Shown here in pieces: positions 44,201 through 56,549 of a DNA stretch of 64,000 nt. Numbering within the stretch: the stretch's first letter is position 1; every line of letters begins with the position of its first letter. Under the pieces are notes generated by a model. That model did no database searches, was not told where the DNA came from, and saw only the letters and a program-made list of their open reading frames with translations. The stretch lies in assembly GCA_009193035.1 (NCBI GenBank), contig SWDT01000021.1:62001-126000 (forward strand). The letters run 5' to 3'. A program made the translations under genes and the position numbers. This DNA comes from Halicephalobus mephisto (Eukaryota; Nematoda; Chromadorea; Rhabditida; Panagrolaimidae).

Positions 44201-46802
44201 ATGCGGTCGACGTTAGTCTTGATTGCTTTCGCTGGATTTCTTTGTTTTGCCTTAGCTGTAAGTTTTAAGTCCGCATGATTTCTGTATAATGTATACTGTA
44301 GGATGAATCCAAAGTAATTCGTGCTAGAAGACAAAACTGCGGAAGCCAGGGTTACTGCGGGAGCTCCTGCTGTCAACCCCAACAACGACAGCAACAATGC
44401 GTCTGCCAAACCCAACAGCAACTCGCTACTCCATGCTGTCAACAACAGCAGGCCCTCCAGCAACAGAACCCCCAGATGTCTTGTACTTGTGTTACAGTAA
44501 GGAATTGTTATTGAATTATTTTTAAAATATATTTTAGATCACAATTTCTGCTACCGGTCAATCCCAGCCTCAATGCAGTTGCCAATCAACGTCGACCACG
44601 GCAGCTTCCAACAACTGCCAAAACTTTAACCAAGCCCAATGTGTGACTGGTTAGTTTAAATTCTTAAATTTCTGCTTAGTCCTACGGTATCCCTATTTAG
44701 CCCAATCCAACCCTTGCTGTACTCAGCAGCAACAGGCCCCTGTTCAGCAGAACAATTGTGTCTGCACTCCAGGTAATTTACCCTTTATGTGCTTTTGGAG
44801 AACTCTTTCCTTGTAGCCCAACAAGACCCTTGCTGCCAACCTCAACAGCAACAGGTTCAGACCCCAGCTCCTGTTTACCAGCAGCCTGCTAATTGCCAGA
44901 CTTTCAATACCCAAAATTGTGTCCAGCAGCAATACGCTCAGAACCCTTGCTGCCAACCCCAACAGCAACAACCCCAGCAATCTCAATGTGTCTGTACCCC
45001 TGTTCAGCAAGATCCTTGCTGCCAACAGCAACAGGTTCAAACTCCAGCTCCCGTTTACCAACAGCCTGCTAATTGCCAGACTTTTAATACTCAGAACTGT
45101 GTCCAACAACAGTATGCTCAGGATCCTTGCTGTCAGCCTCAACAACAACAACCCCAATGTGTCTGTACTCCTGTTCAGCAAGATCCTTGCTGTCAACAGC
45201 AACAGGCTCAAACTCCAGCCCCTGTTTACCAACAGCCTGCCAATTGCCAGACTTTCAATACCCAGAACTGTGTCCAACAACAGTATGCTCAGGATCCTTG
45301 CTGCCAACCTCAACAACAACAACCCCAGCAATCTCAATGTGTCTGTACCCCTGTCCAACAAGATCCTTGCTGCCAACAACAACAGATGCAGACACAGGCT
45401 CCAGTTTACCAACAACCCGCTAACTGCCAGACTTTCAACCAGGCTCAATGTACAACTGGTTCGTAGAGTTTGAAATTAATCTAACATTGTTAACAAAATT
45501 AACAAATAGCCATCATTTAGCTCAATCTAATCCTTGTTGCCAACCCCAGCAACAACAACCCCAATATCAACCTACACCAGTCCCCCAAACTCCAGCACCT
45601 TTGACAACAACTCCTTTTGCTCCTTTAAACAATTGCCAAAACTTTAATCAGGCCCAATGCACACCAACTGGTAAATAACTAACGATACATGTTATATATT
45701 GACCGTAATTATCCCGAATATGTGCTATTTACCTTTTTTAGCCCAATCAAACCCTTGTTGTGAACCCCAACAGCAACCCCAACAGCAACCCCAACAACAA
45801 CCCCAACAACAACCTCAACAGCAACCTCAACAACAACCCCAACAACAACAACCCCAACAGAATTGTGTTTGTGTTCCGATTCAGCAGGACCCATGTTGCC
45901 AACAGCAACAACCCGCTCAAACTCCTGCCCCTATCCAACAACAACCTCAAACTTCTTTCACTCAGGCCCCTATTAACGATTGCCAAAATTACAACCAGGC
46001 ATCTTGTACTACTGGTTGGAAAAAAGTTAAATGAACTGTATTTAATTGATGTTGTTTAGCCCAGGCAAATCCTTGCTGTCAACCACAGCAGATGCAGACT
46101 CAGGCTCCAGTCTACCAACAGCCTGCTAACTGCCAGACTTTCAACACCCAGAACTGTGTCCAACAACAGTATGCTCAGGATCCTTGCTGCCAACCTCAAC
46201 AGCAACAACCCCAGCAATCTCAATGTGTCTGTACCCCTGTCCAACAAGATCCTTGCTGCCAACAACAACAGATGCAGACCCAGGCTCCAGTTTACCAACA
46301 ACCCGCTAACTGCCAGACTTTCAACACTCAGAACTGCGTCCAACAACAATATGCTCAGGATCCTTGCTGCCAACAGACCCAGAACGTCTACCCTGTTACT
46401 GCCTCTTATCAACCTAACAACTGCCAAAACTTCAACCAACAGCAATGTGTCCAACAACAATCTAACCCATGTTGTCAACAGCAATTTCAGCAACCTGCTA
46501 ACTGCCAGAACTTCAACATGAACACTTGCCAACAGCAACAACAAAATCCTTGCTGTACTCAGAACGCTCAATTCAATCAAGGACAATTCCCTCAGGGTCA
46601 ATATGATCCCAACAACCCCAACATGCAGGGCCAATTCAATCCTAACAACCCAAACATGCAAGGTCAATACGATCCCAACAACCCCAACATGCAAGGTCAA
46701 TACGATCCTAACAACCCCAACATGCAAGGTCAATATGACCCCAACAACCCCAATCAGCAACTCCAATACAATCCGGGAATGCAAGGAGCTCCTCAGCAGT
46801 GA
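44201..46802 (+). CDS. Secreted Cys/Gln-rich repeat protein (ABU/PQN-like, probably cuticular)
   Basis: Exons 44201-44257, 44302-44496, 44538-44649, 44701-44772, 44817-45458, 45521-45670, 45742-46014 and 46060-46802 encode 747 residues. Exon 1 alone is the signal peptide MRSTLVLIAFAGFLCFALA; RARR follows in exon 2. The mature protein is almost entirely Gln, Pro and Cys: repeats of DPCCQPQQQQ, QCVCTPVQQDPCC, TPAPVYQQPANCQTFNTQNC and VQQQYAQ, then at the C-terminus five 11-residue units (G-Q-Y-D-P-N-N-P-N-M-Q). Cys pairs at regular spacing suggest disulfide cross-linking of an extracellular matrix. The pattern fits nematode abu/pqn genes, linked to pharyngeal cuticle, by composition rather than by a defined domain. 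Introns after exons 3-7 are all phase 1, so exons 4-7 are symmetrical modules starting A-Q-x-x-P-C-C. Some donors (GTTCGT, GTTGGA) are weak. Strong codon preference suggests high expression. Confidence 0.8.
44817..46380 (+). repeat. Coding minisatellite of ~171-177 bp
   Basis: Units start near 44940, 45117 and 45288 and reappear at 46168 and 46345 with CAGGATCCTTGCTGCCAAC and CCTGCTAACTGCCAGACTTT. All are in frame within the Cys/Gln-rich gene. Copies in exon 5 and exon 8 are nearly identical, implying recent conversion or unequal exchange. Confidence 0.85.
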
Positions 46803-46873
46803 TCGTACTTATTGAATCATGTTTGTAAAAATTGTAATTTTGTCTGTTTGTAGTGGCATGCAATATTAATTGC

Positions 46874-46879
46874 AATAAA
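46874..46879 (+). terminator. Polyadenylation signal of the Cys/Gln-rich gene
   Basis: AATAAA 72 bases after the stop codon at 46800-46802, in TTGCAATAAAGATAC context. Confidence 0.8.
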
Positions 46880-46899
46880 GATACTTAAAAATGACGCTC

Positions 46900-47757
46900 G
46901 AACTTGAATATTCGGTAAACAACTTTTTCTCGACTTCCGGTCTCTAGGTAAACAAAGAAAAATATCATTTGATTCCTTTGTTGACCATCAGCTGGTTTCG
47001 ATAAATCTGGTTGGACCCTTTGATAGACATCAAAGATTAGCTTTTTCCGGAGTTAGGATTAACGAGTCTTAAAAAACAATCTTTATTAGATTTTTTATAT
47101 TTCTATTTAAGTCTGGTATTATAAAAAAATGAAAATTTTCATGAAAGAAGTTTCTAGAACATTCTAGGAAAATTTTAATGTTGATGTTGATCTTAGAAGA
47201 TTCTTGGATTCTGGGAAGTCCCCATGAGATTCTTCAATATCTTTTACTTTTCCACTAGATTCTGAAAACTACTGTAGAATTTTGGAATTGTTCGTAAAAT
47301 TTCAAATAAATTTTAAAAAATTCATTGAATTTTGTAGAATTTAAAAATTTTTCTCAAAAATCTGAAAAAACCTAAAAATTTTAAAATTTTCAGATCTTCA
47401 ATTTTTTTAGAAATTCCAAAACTTTTGAAAATTGTCACAGTATCATAGTAATCTATGAAACTTGTATTCACAGAAATTTCGTAACTTTCGAAACTGGATT
47501 TCGACGTTAGACAATCTTTTGATCAAGAAAGTGATTTTTTGATTTGTTGACTTTTGCAGTTTTTGTCGAACAACAGAATTTTTGTATGAATTGAAAAATT
47601 TCCTTGCTCTGAAAAACATCCGAGCAAATTTTGCAAAACTACATTGTATTTTTAAAAAGTAAAAAAAACTAGTCGGTATTCAATTACATGGTTAAGAGGG
47701 ATTTTTACAGTACTTGAACCTTGGAAGATCTCTTATCTTTTTCTTTTTAAATCAAAG
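46900..47757. other. Intergenic DNA, no gene seen
   Basis: Unremarkable AT-rich sequence with scattered TCTAGAACATTCTAGGA-type motifs. No coding support. Confidence 0.5.
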
Positions 47758-47928
47758 TACAGTAGAACTTGGATATAAGATACCCTCGGTATAATATATT
47801 TCTTGTTATAGCATACGGTGAGTGAGTTTTGTTAGTCTTCAAATTTATCCTTGCTATGATATATCCTTTTTTATAACATACGTTTTGCTCGGTTCCAAGG
47901 GGATATCCTTTATCCAAGTTCGACTGTA
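47758..47928 (+). mobile_element. 171-bp MITE (TACAGTMGAACTTGGATA termini)
   Basis: The left end TACAGTAGAACTTGGATATA and right end TATCCAAGTTCGACTGTA are inverted repeats of ~25 bp with TA borders. Internal TATAATATAT/ATGATATATCC blocks are also roughly inverted. The CAGTCGAAC(C/T)T end type is widespread among Tc1/mariner/pogo MITEs in animals. Confidence 0.75.
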
Positions 47929-49976
47929 TTTTAAAAATCCTAATTTTTACTAATTCGTCTCGAGACGAAATTTTAGGTTTCGGAAAATACAGTAATTTAC
48001 ATGTTGATTTTAATTATTAAAGATTAAATAACAAAAAACTTGGATTTTCCGTCTTATTCTTGCTATAGTATCTCTGTCAGAAGATATACGATTGTGATAG
48101 GTACTAAAAAGCGGTCTTGACTGTAAATCAGGAAACCAAACTTGTGGACATAAGATGCGGTTTACGTTTGCTTTCGTACTCGATGAGTCAGGTCTCTTGA
48201 CTACGAACTTACTTCAGAATAAACATTTTTTACAAATGCTAGCACACACAAAAAAGCAAATTCAACACATCATACTAAGCTCATAATTTGTATAATTTCG
48301 ACTATACGTTGTAAAAAATCTAAAATTATATAAACGGATTGAGGAAATTCAATTGCACAATAGTTGCTCCCCTGCGGCACTCACTCCCTTAGGATATTTG
48401 GTCCTCTATGATAATTGCTCTCTTAATTGATGAGGATTTTGAAGTTTTTCTTTTTAAATTAGTTTTTAGGTTATTTGACTGGCATGTTTGACTAATCCAA
48501 GAGTTAAAAAAATCAATCTAAAATGATAAAAAAATGAAGTTCATATTATAAATAAAAAATAAAAAATTTCCGAAAAATGATCATCTTACAATTTATTCTT
48601 GCTTTTTAAATTAGTCTTTCAGCTTACTCGATCGGAGTGTTGGTTAATCCAACTATCAAAAAGATCAATCTGAAGACGAAAAAATAAAGCTAATCTTACG
48701 AAATCAAGAAGCAAAGTGCAAAGAATATGGTAAATGCCCGATCAGCGAATTTCTATTACTTTATCGAACAGATAGAAAAACATTCTTTATCCGTTCAACG
48801 AAGATAGTTTTTGTTTATAAATTTTCTTATATCATGTTTTTTATAATGTCGTTAATGACCCAAGTTTGAGGTTTGGGAGAATAAACGAATTAATCAACTG
48901 AATTCTTTGCACAAAGGTTTCAGGATAGTGATTATCATACAATTGAAAATCCACTGATTAGTTAAATTTATCATTTCGCTCAAAAAACTAGTTGTCTATA
49001 ATCGAACGAGAATGTTCAATCGCAAGAGTTTTTAGAGTTTAATTCTTAAAGAATAAGAAAACAAAATAATAAGAAGTAACTGATTCTACAAATGTATTAC
49101 TATCCATTATCATCAGATTCGTTGTTCAAAAATATGAATAATTGACGATAAAATTTAATAATATTTAATTGAGTTTTAAAATAATTATAATCAGTGAATT
49201 TAACTGTCATAATGTGAAACTTATTTCGTTATTATATGTATAGTAATCATTCTTTGAGAACCTGGTAGATAAAGATAAAGATAAAAGTGAAAGGTGTGAG
49301 ACCTGACGATCGTGATTAAAGGGCACGTGGCGATAGTCTGTATAACTTTCATTGCGTTGCAAAAAACCGAAAGTCACGTAGACAGACTACCAGTGAAAAT
49401 TCGGCCGTAGGACATTTGTTCTCCCTATTTCGTAAGATTTATTTCTTTCGTTTTTATATCAGTTTTTTGGTAATTAAATTAACCTAAAATTTCAATTTAA
49501 AAACTGATTTAAAAAGAAATTTCGAAATCAACGGGAATCGAAGACGATAAATATCTTGGAAAAATAACTTTGTGCAGACCATTTTTGTCTTTTTAGACTA
49601 GTGCATTTGGTATCTGAAGTGGTCTAACATTGACGTTAAAGTAGGAAAAAACTAATTTAAAAAAGTTTTGAAATCAATGAGAATCGAAAGGGAGACAACT
49701 ATCATACAACTAAAATTTGCAAATTACCCATATTTTTCGTCTCGTTTATTCGTATACCAGTCAGTGATCGAACAAAAAAATTTATTCTTGGGAGATTTTA
49801 GGGATAAATTTTTGAGGAACAAGAAGACAATACAAAAAAGTAGCAGATTCTGATGATTTATTATAGATCTAATATTATCTAATTCATCATTCAATTTAAG
49901 AAAATAAACTATAATAGGAGTTAAAAGTATTTTAAATATTTTTAAGATAATTAAAATCACAATAAAGATTTTCTAT
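47929..49976. other. Intergenic DNA with dispersed repeats
   Basis: 48.45-48.53 kb and 48.6-48.72 kb carry the family TTAATCCAACTNCCAAAAAG...TCTTACGAAA also present at 27.46-27.54 kb; 49.42-49.5 kb carries its approximate complement (TTTCGTAAGATTT). Bases 49290-49440 are balanced in composition without an open frame of note. No gene is called. Confidence 0.5.
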
Positions 49977-50520
49977 ACACAAAAAAGATGCATTAAAACT
50001 ACTCTAATGTATCAGATATATTGTACTCAGCATATCGATACATTGAATAAAACATACCGATATCGTACTTGATGTATCGATATATTGAGTAGAATATATC
50101 TGATACATCAGAGTCTTTCTAATGTATGAATATATGAAATATAATGTGCTGATATCATAATGCATTAATGTATAAAATATGATGTATTTGATACATCAGA
50201 GTCTTTCTAATGTATGAATATATGAAATATAATGTGCTGATATCGTACTTGATGTATCGATAAATTGAATATGATGTATTTGATACATCAGAACTGCTTT
50301 AATGTATGGATACATTGAATATGATGCACCGATATCGTAATGCATTAATTTATTAAATATGATGTATTTGATACATCAGAGCCGTTCTAATGTATCGATA
50401 AATTGAATATGATGTACCAATATTGCACTTTATATATCGATACATTGAATAGAATATATCTAATACATCAGAATCGTTTTTATGTACTGATTATATATCA
50501 TGTACTTATTTTTTGTTTGC
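49977..50520. repeat. GATGTATC satellite bounded by an ACACAAAAAAG terminus
   Basis: Begins ACACAAAAAAGATGCATTAA and continues as variants of GATGTATTTGATACATCAGA, TCTAATGTATGAATATATG and TGATATCG, with a ~90-120 bp higher-order period. The terminus is the inverted counterpart of the right end of the 55.98-56.33 kb array, so both are probably expanded copies of one MITE family. Confidence 0.7.
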
Positions 50521-50867
50521 CATAATTTGAAATCCGATAGTTGTGATAAAAAGCATTAAGAAACTAATATAAAAAAGATTAAACTATCAATTTCTCGAAA
50601 GTTTGATGCTTCTTTGCACGAAATTTCGTTTGTATTCCTAAAAGAAGAAATTAATTTAAATAATTTTGAAAAAATTCATATTTTCCATCCGAAAATTATC
50701 AAAGGATTTTTAATTTTTTTATAAACTTTAATAAACAATTTATCTTCATTGATTTTTATGTTTTTAGAATTAGTATAAATTAAATATTTTAATTTTATAT
50801 AAAAACTCTAAAATTAACTTATTCGATAGGTTCTCAATGGAAAGTATTTTTTCTTTTTTTAGAATAA

Positions 50868-51145
50868 TTTAAGATTGATTTATGCAAATTTTTCGAATAT
50901 GATTTTTGGGATTCAGAAAACGTGAGAATGTAATTTTTTTCGAATTTCGAAAACCACTGTTCTTTGAAAAATTAAATTTTAAACAAAAATTTTAAAATTA
51001 ACTTACTTGATAGGTCCTGAATGGAAAAATTTTTTAAGATTGATTTATGCAAATTTTTCGAATATGATTTTTGGGATTCAGAAAACGTGAGAATGTAATT
51101 TTTTTCGAATTTCGAAAACCACTGTTCTTTGAAAAATTAAATTTT
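50868..51145 (+). repeat. Recent 165-bp tandem duplication
   Basis: TTTAAGATTGATTTATGCAA and the following ~93 bases occur at 50868-50980 and again, apparently without any change, at 51033-51145. Confidence 0.85.
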
Positions 51146-53846
51146 GTGCATTTTTCAAGGTCTAACTTTCAACATTCGTTTCAGCAATTTCTCAATTCTG
51201 TTCCATCAAACGGAGCCAGATGGAACAAAAGTCGTTACGTCAAACTCTTTGTTTTTTTCAATTTTTAAGAATGTGACTGATTTTCCCATCGTTATCAATA
51301 CGGTCATTTTTAATTTTGGGCAGATGAATTTTTGAAGGTCTATGTCAATGATGTAAAAAATTGAAAGAAAAAATTGTACAAATGTTCAGGAGAATAATTG
51401 AATCAAACGTGAGTGATACGGTAAGTAGTAAAGTATGATGGACGTTTTCAAGATGGGCGTGGGGGAGGCAGATCATCTAGAAAAATTTGGAGAATTTTTT
51501 GTAGCAATTTTGTTCTTAAAAGATAAAATTTAGATTTTTTGACAATTGACTACAAAAAAAAGTTTTTTTCCGTGCAGGACCTATTTGATGAATTTATTTT
51601 TTTTAAACAAGAATTTTATTATTTTTTATATTTTTAGGATTTTTAAAAGTTTCTTTGCATTTTTATAAATATATAAAAAAATAAAAATAAAAATAATGAT
51701 TTTGATCAAAATTTTCTAACTTTTAATAAAAATTATTTTTTAACTTTTTATATTTTCAGAATTTTTTTGTATTTTTATATATAATCTAATTTAAAAAATA
51801 AGTTTTATTAAAACTAAAAGATTTTTTTACTTTCAAAATTACATTTTTTAAATTTTTATTATTTTTATTATTTTTCAATTTTTATAATTTTTATTATTTT
51901 TTAATTTTTATATTTTTTTATTATTTTTCAATTTTTATAATTTTGGTCTTATTTTCACATATGTATTAAAATCATAAAACATTGAAACCAAGGTGATTTT
52001 CAATGAAATTAAAAAAAATTAAATTCATTGAAAATTTCGAAAAAAATCGCTTTTTAGACCTTTTGAAGATAATCCAAAATTTTTTTTAAAATCATCAAAA
52101 AAATTCGGATGTTGTTTTTCAGACGTCTAGCGCACTTTACAGCATCTGAACTTTAGTACTACTTTTATTTCCACAAAATGGATACAATAAAAATCATCCA
52201 TCAATTCAACGATCTTTTCAGAACCGACTTTAACTTGTTTTTGTTCGTTAAATTCCGTCTTTTGTCAGCTGAGATTTCGCTCATTTTGCTTTTCTTCTGA
52301 AGAATAAAATCAATAGATTGACTAATCAACCTAAAGAGAAAATTTCGACTTTATAGTAGGCTGAAATTTGCACATTTTCCATCCAGGACCCATAAAATCA
52401 CTTTTTTCTTTATTTTTTAAGTTTTCAGAATTTTTTTAATTTTTAAAAACTTTCTTCAATTTTTTATAATTTTCTAAAATTTTTCAGAATTTTCTTAATT
52501 TTTAAAAACTTTTTAAATTTTTTATAATTTTTTATAATTTTCTAAAATTTTTCAGAATTTTCTTAATTTTTAAAAACTTTTTAAATTTTTTATAATTTTT
52601 TTCAATTTTGTAAAATTTTTCTTTATTTTTTAAAACTTTTTTTGTTTTTTTTTAAATTTTGTGTAAAATTGAATTATTTTTATATAATTATATATTTTTA
52701 ATTATACTATTTTTAAAACTATAAAAATGAAGTAATTTTTAATCAAAATAAAAAATGAAAATTTTTTAGTAGGTCCTGAATGGAAAATACGATTTTTAAA
52801 AGTAATTTAAAATTAAGTTTTTAAAATAAAAATATTAATTTTAAAATATTTTTATTTTTCCGAAATTTTACGCAGAATTGATTACTGTATGTCATCTGAT
52901 AGGACTATTTACCTTGATTTATACTGATTTTAAACCTCTAAAAATCAAAGAAAAACAAATAAGTTTCGTCATATTTCAAATCAAAAAAATTTTGAAACTT
53001 ATTTAAGTACTTTTGCACGAAAAATGTGCTTTTTCGACATGATGCAAAGTTGAAATTTATCTTTTAAAAATAAATGATTAATTTCAGGTTTAAGAAATAT
53101 GGTAATTTTTCATTCAGGATCCATAAAACAATTTTTTTTTATTTTTTCTATTTTTTAAATAATTTTTTTTAATTTTTCTATTTTTCTAAAATTCTCTTAA
53201 TTTTTTAATAATTTTCTTTAATTTTATATAAAATTGAGTTATTTTTAAAACGAAATTTATTTTTTGTTCGAAACTTAAAACTTCTTTTTTAATTTTGAAT
53301 GAATTTAATTTTAATTATTTTTATATAATTTATTTTTTAATTTTTGTATTATTTCTGAAAATTTGTAAAAAATGGATGTATTTTTGATTTAAATTAGAAC
53401 GAAAGAAATTAAAAACTCGTTTAATAGGTCCCGAACAGAAAATATCATCTTTTTCGAAATAATTTGAATTAGCTTCTTCGTTAAATTGATACCGGTTCGG
53501 ATGCACTTAGAAAGTTCCACAAATGTCAGGTCTTCTTGTTCAATCATGATCGTTTTCGATTTCTCGTGACTTTTTTTAAATTTTGTTTATAAAAAAATAA
53601 AAAATTTTGTTTATAAAAAAAATCAAAAATTTTGTAAAATTTCCAAATTTGTTTATCATCAAATTTTGAAGAATTAAAACTTTTTTTTTGGGATTTTTGA
53701 CCAGTTTTTCCTAAAACTTGTTCGATTATCTTTCAACTTTGATGTCTAAATCGGGAACTTCGAAATTGTCCATCGTTTAAGATACGTATTTAAGGCCAGT
53801 GATACCGTACAAAATTCGTAAATTATTTTTTCGATCAAGCGATTCA
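51146..53846. other. Intergenic AT-rich DNA
   Basis: Contains recurring GGTCCTGAATGGAAAAT / TTTTCCATCCAGGACC motifs (51020, 51575, 52378, 52770, 53105, 53425) and poly-T arrays (52.4-52.65 kb). Bases 51170-51300 are less AT-rich and open after a GTTTCAG acceptor (SNFSILFHQTEPDGTKVVTS), but no start or partner exon supports a gene. The last ~100 bases form the leader of the next gene. Confidence 0.5.
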
Positions 53847-53859
53847 GAATTTTCCGAAA

Positions 53860-55241
53860 ATGCCGATCAACGAGATGCCGGTCGACGTTCCAGAATGCCA
53901 TGTGTTCACTATTCAGAATTCCAAAATTGTTAGATCCACTAGTGTTGAAGATTCTGGTTCATCAAAAAACCCAAAATCTCAGAAACTGTCCGTCGATGAA
54001 GAGGAAATTCAAAATCTCGAAAATCATTGTTGTTTTGGAATTTTCAACATGGTGGTGAGTTCATTGAAGCTACTATTTTCAGAGTACTGTAAAATGTCCC
54101 GAAACTTCCAAAATAGGGAATTTTCGAAGGGTACTGTAGGCGATTTTGGAACTTTTGGGAATATTTTAAAAGTTACTGTAGATCTTTAAAATTTTTCAGA
54201 ATCTAGTGGAGGATTCTTGAATGTAATGGAATACTGTAGAAGATTCTGAAAACTTCCAAAATAGGGACTTTTTGAAATTTTCAGAGTACTGTAGAGGGTT
54301 CTGGAACTTTCAAGAGTATCTTAGAATCTAGTAGAAGGTTCTCAAGTCTCTAAGGATACTGTAGAAGATCCTGAAAACTTCCAAAATAGGGACTTTTTGA
54401 AATTTTCAGGGTACTGTAGAGGGTTCTGGAACTTTCAAGAGTATTTTTGAAGTTAATGTAGATGCCTAGAATTTCAAAAACAATTTCGAAAGTCTCTCAG
54501 AATCCAGTAGACGATTCTCAAGTCTTCAAGGATACTGTAGAAGATTCTGAAACCTTTCAAAAATGGGAAATTTCCATTTTCGAGAATCCAATAGACATGT
54601 TTGGCAGTTAAAAAATAAATGTTTTTGGATGTTTCAGAATCTGATGAAAACAGAACATCTGAAACCTCGGATTCTGAAGACTTAAAAATTCAGAAATTTT
54701 AGAATAAAATAGTTTTCAATTTTCTGGCGTTATTTTATGAAGGATGTTTCAGACTTTGCTTCAATTGACAGCTCTGTTCAATTTCGTCCTCGATGGAATC
54801 TGCACCTACTTGGCCCTGCAGTCGCTCGCGTGTTATCTCTTCGCCCTCTCTGCCACGGGGTCTTTGTTGTGTCTTTGTGCCATAATATCTGCTGCTCAAG
54901 AAGAAAAACGAAAAATGATGGCCACAACTTCTATTTGGACTTGTTTGAAAATTCTCGTGATTGGACTTCTTTACATAATCGCCAGTATTGCTGTCATCGA
55001 CCATTACATCAACGACAATTCCTTCGTTTTGCCGTTGGAAATAATTATTCTTTTTTCAATTATTCCATTTTGTTTGATGATGAATTTGGTACAATTTAAA
55101 TTGACGAAGAGGGTTGTCCTTCTGATTCAAGCCAGAGACGACTTCTATATGATTCCTTCTGCTCACGGCAGCGTCGAAATGAGACATTCTTTGAAGCTCT
55201 ATTTAGCCGCTAGAAAACTGAGTACATTGCAAAATGTGTGA
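53860..55241 (+). CDS. Four-TM membrane protein, LAPTM4-like
   Basis: Exon 1 is 53860-54054 and exon 2 is 54753-55241, phase 0, 227 residues. An acidic, Ser-rich cytosolic N-terminus (~1-54) ends in HCCFGIFNMV, like the CC-G-HV segment that begins LAPTM4-type lysosomal proteins. Four hydrophobic helices follow: TLLQLTALFNFVLDG (~66-85), LACYLFALSATGSLLCLCAI (~92-112), a third around IWTCLKILVIGLLYIIASIA (~124-146) and VLPLEIIILFSIIPF (~156-178). A ~50-residue hydrophilic tail lacks an obvious YxxPhi lysosomal signal. ATTCAG ends 12 bases before ATG (likely trans-splice site). The 698-bp intron contains ~123-bp repeats with AGTACTGTAGAGGGTTCTGG. Family placement rests on topology and the CC motif, so endolysosomal location is tentative. 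Confidence 0.7.
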
Positions 55242-55273
55242 ATTTTATTATTTGTTTTTTTTACGGGTTCACC

Positions 55274-55279
55274 AATAAA
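55274..55279 (+). terminator. Polyadenylation signal of the four-TM gene
   Basis: AATAAA 33 bases after the stop codon. Confidence 0.65.
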
Positions 55280-55329
55280 TAACATTTACGCAAATATTAC
55301 TGTAGAACAAAAACTAAAAAGTTGAATAA

Positions 55330-55610
55330 TTTCGTTTTGGGATCTCGAACATGTTAATTCTGATTTTTTTGATTTTTAATATTTTTTAGGATTTAGAAAA
55401 TAGTAATTAAAAATAAAAAACTATAATTTCTTTGTTTTTGGGACTTAGAACATGTTAATTCTGATTTTTTTGATTTTTAATATTTTTTTAGGATTTAGAA
55501 AATAGTAATTGAAAATAAAAAATTATAATTTCTTTGTTTTTGGGACTTAGAACATGTTAATTCTGATTTTTTTGATTTTTAATATTTTTATTTTAAGGCT
55601 TAGAATTAAC
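55330..55610 (+). repeat. ~100-bp tandem array
   Basis: Three copies of TTTTTGGGACTTAGAACATG and TTAATTCTGATTTTTTTGAT (around 55338, 55434 and 55538). Confidence 0.8.
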
Positions 55611-55974
55611 ATCATCTAGATCTCAAAAATTAAGACAGTAATTCCCTTGTTTTCAATTAATATCTTCTAATTTTTTTTATTTTCAACTTTTTGGAACTAA
55701 AATAAGAAAATTGAAAACAAAAAACCACAGTATCTTCAATTTAGGACTTAAATTATGATAACTGTGATTTTTTATTTCCGATAGTTTCTAAAGTTTGAAT
55801 GATGATAATTCTGGAGATCTAGTTTCGAGTGTTTTTTACATCGAAATGATGATAATTGTGATTTTCTGGTTCTGAGGGTTAATTGCTTCAAAACTGGTAT
55901 CATTACATGCGTTTTATCCGCTTTTCCACTATCTGTTCATATATCATTTTCTCTTTTGCATGCAAAAAATAATA

Positions 55975-56325
55975 TATGTTACATGATGTACCAGATACAT
56001 TGAAATGATTCTGATTTATGAAATATATTGAAAGGATTCTGATTTGTAAAATATATTGAAATGATTCTGATATATCAGATACATTGAAACTATTCTGATT
56101 TATGAAATACATCAAAACTATTCTGATATATCAGATATCATTGAAACTATTCTGATTTATGAAATACATCAAAACTATTCTGATTTATAAAATACATCAA
56201 AACTATTTTGATATATCAGATACATCAAAACTATTCTGATGTATTTGTATGTTAAGTAAAATATCGGTATATTATATTTAATTTATCCAGTACATCAGAA
56301 TTGTCTTAGTGTATCCTTTTTGTGT
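55975..56325. repeat. AGATACATTGAAACTATTCTGA array with MITE-like right end
   Basis: About nine ~30-34 bp units of GAAATACATCAAAACTATTC type, then a longer unit ending TGTATCCTTTTTGTGT (to 56325), which mirrors the left end of the 49.98 kb array. Confidence 0.75.
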
Positions 56326-56549
56326 AAATTAATAAACTTTTCTTTATTAAAAAAGAATTCATTCTTCTTTATAAATATTTCGATTTACAAATAGCAGTTT
56401 CACTTTTCAGAAGACGAAATATTCAATATTTAATGAAAAGTCAATGTTCAAATGCATTTTCGGTTATAACTAACCAATACTGTTTAAGGACTATTGTTAA
56501 TATCTCCAAATATTGTTCGTTTTTGCATCTACAGTACTGTAGGGGAATC

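Noticed and set aside
44744..45448. Long Leu-rich minus-strand open frame (also 45747-45986 and 46056-46784)
   Set aside because: Antisense reading of CAA/CAG/TGC repeats; the plus-strand Cys/Gln-rich gene has signal peptide, splice sites and a polyadenylation signal.
54735..55004. Minus-strand and second plus-strand frames over the four-TM exon
   Set aside because: Shadows of the exon encoding four clean membrane helices.
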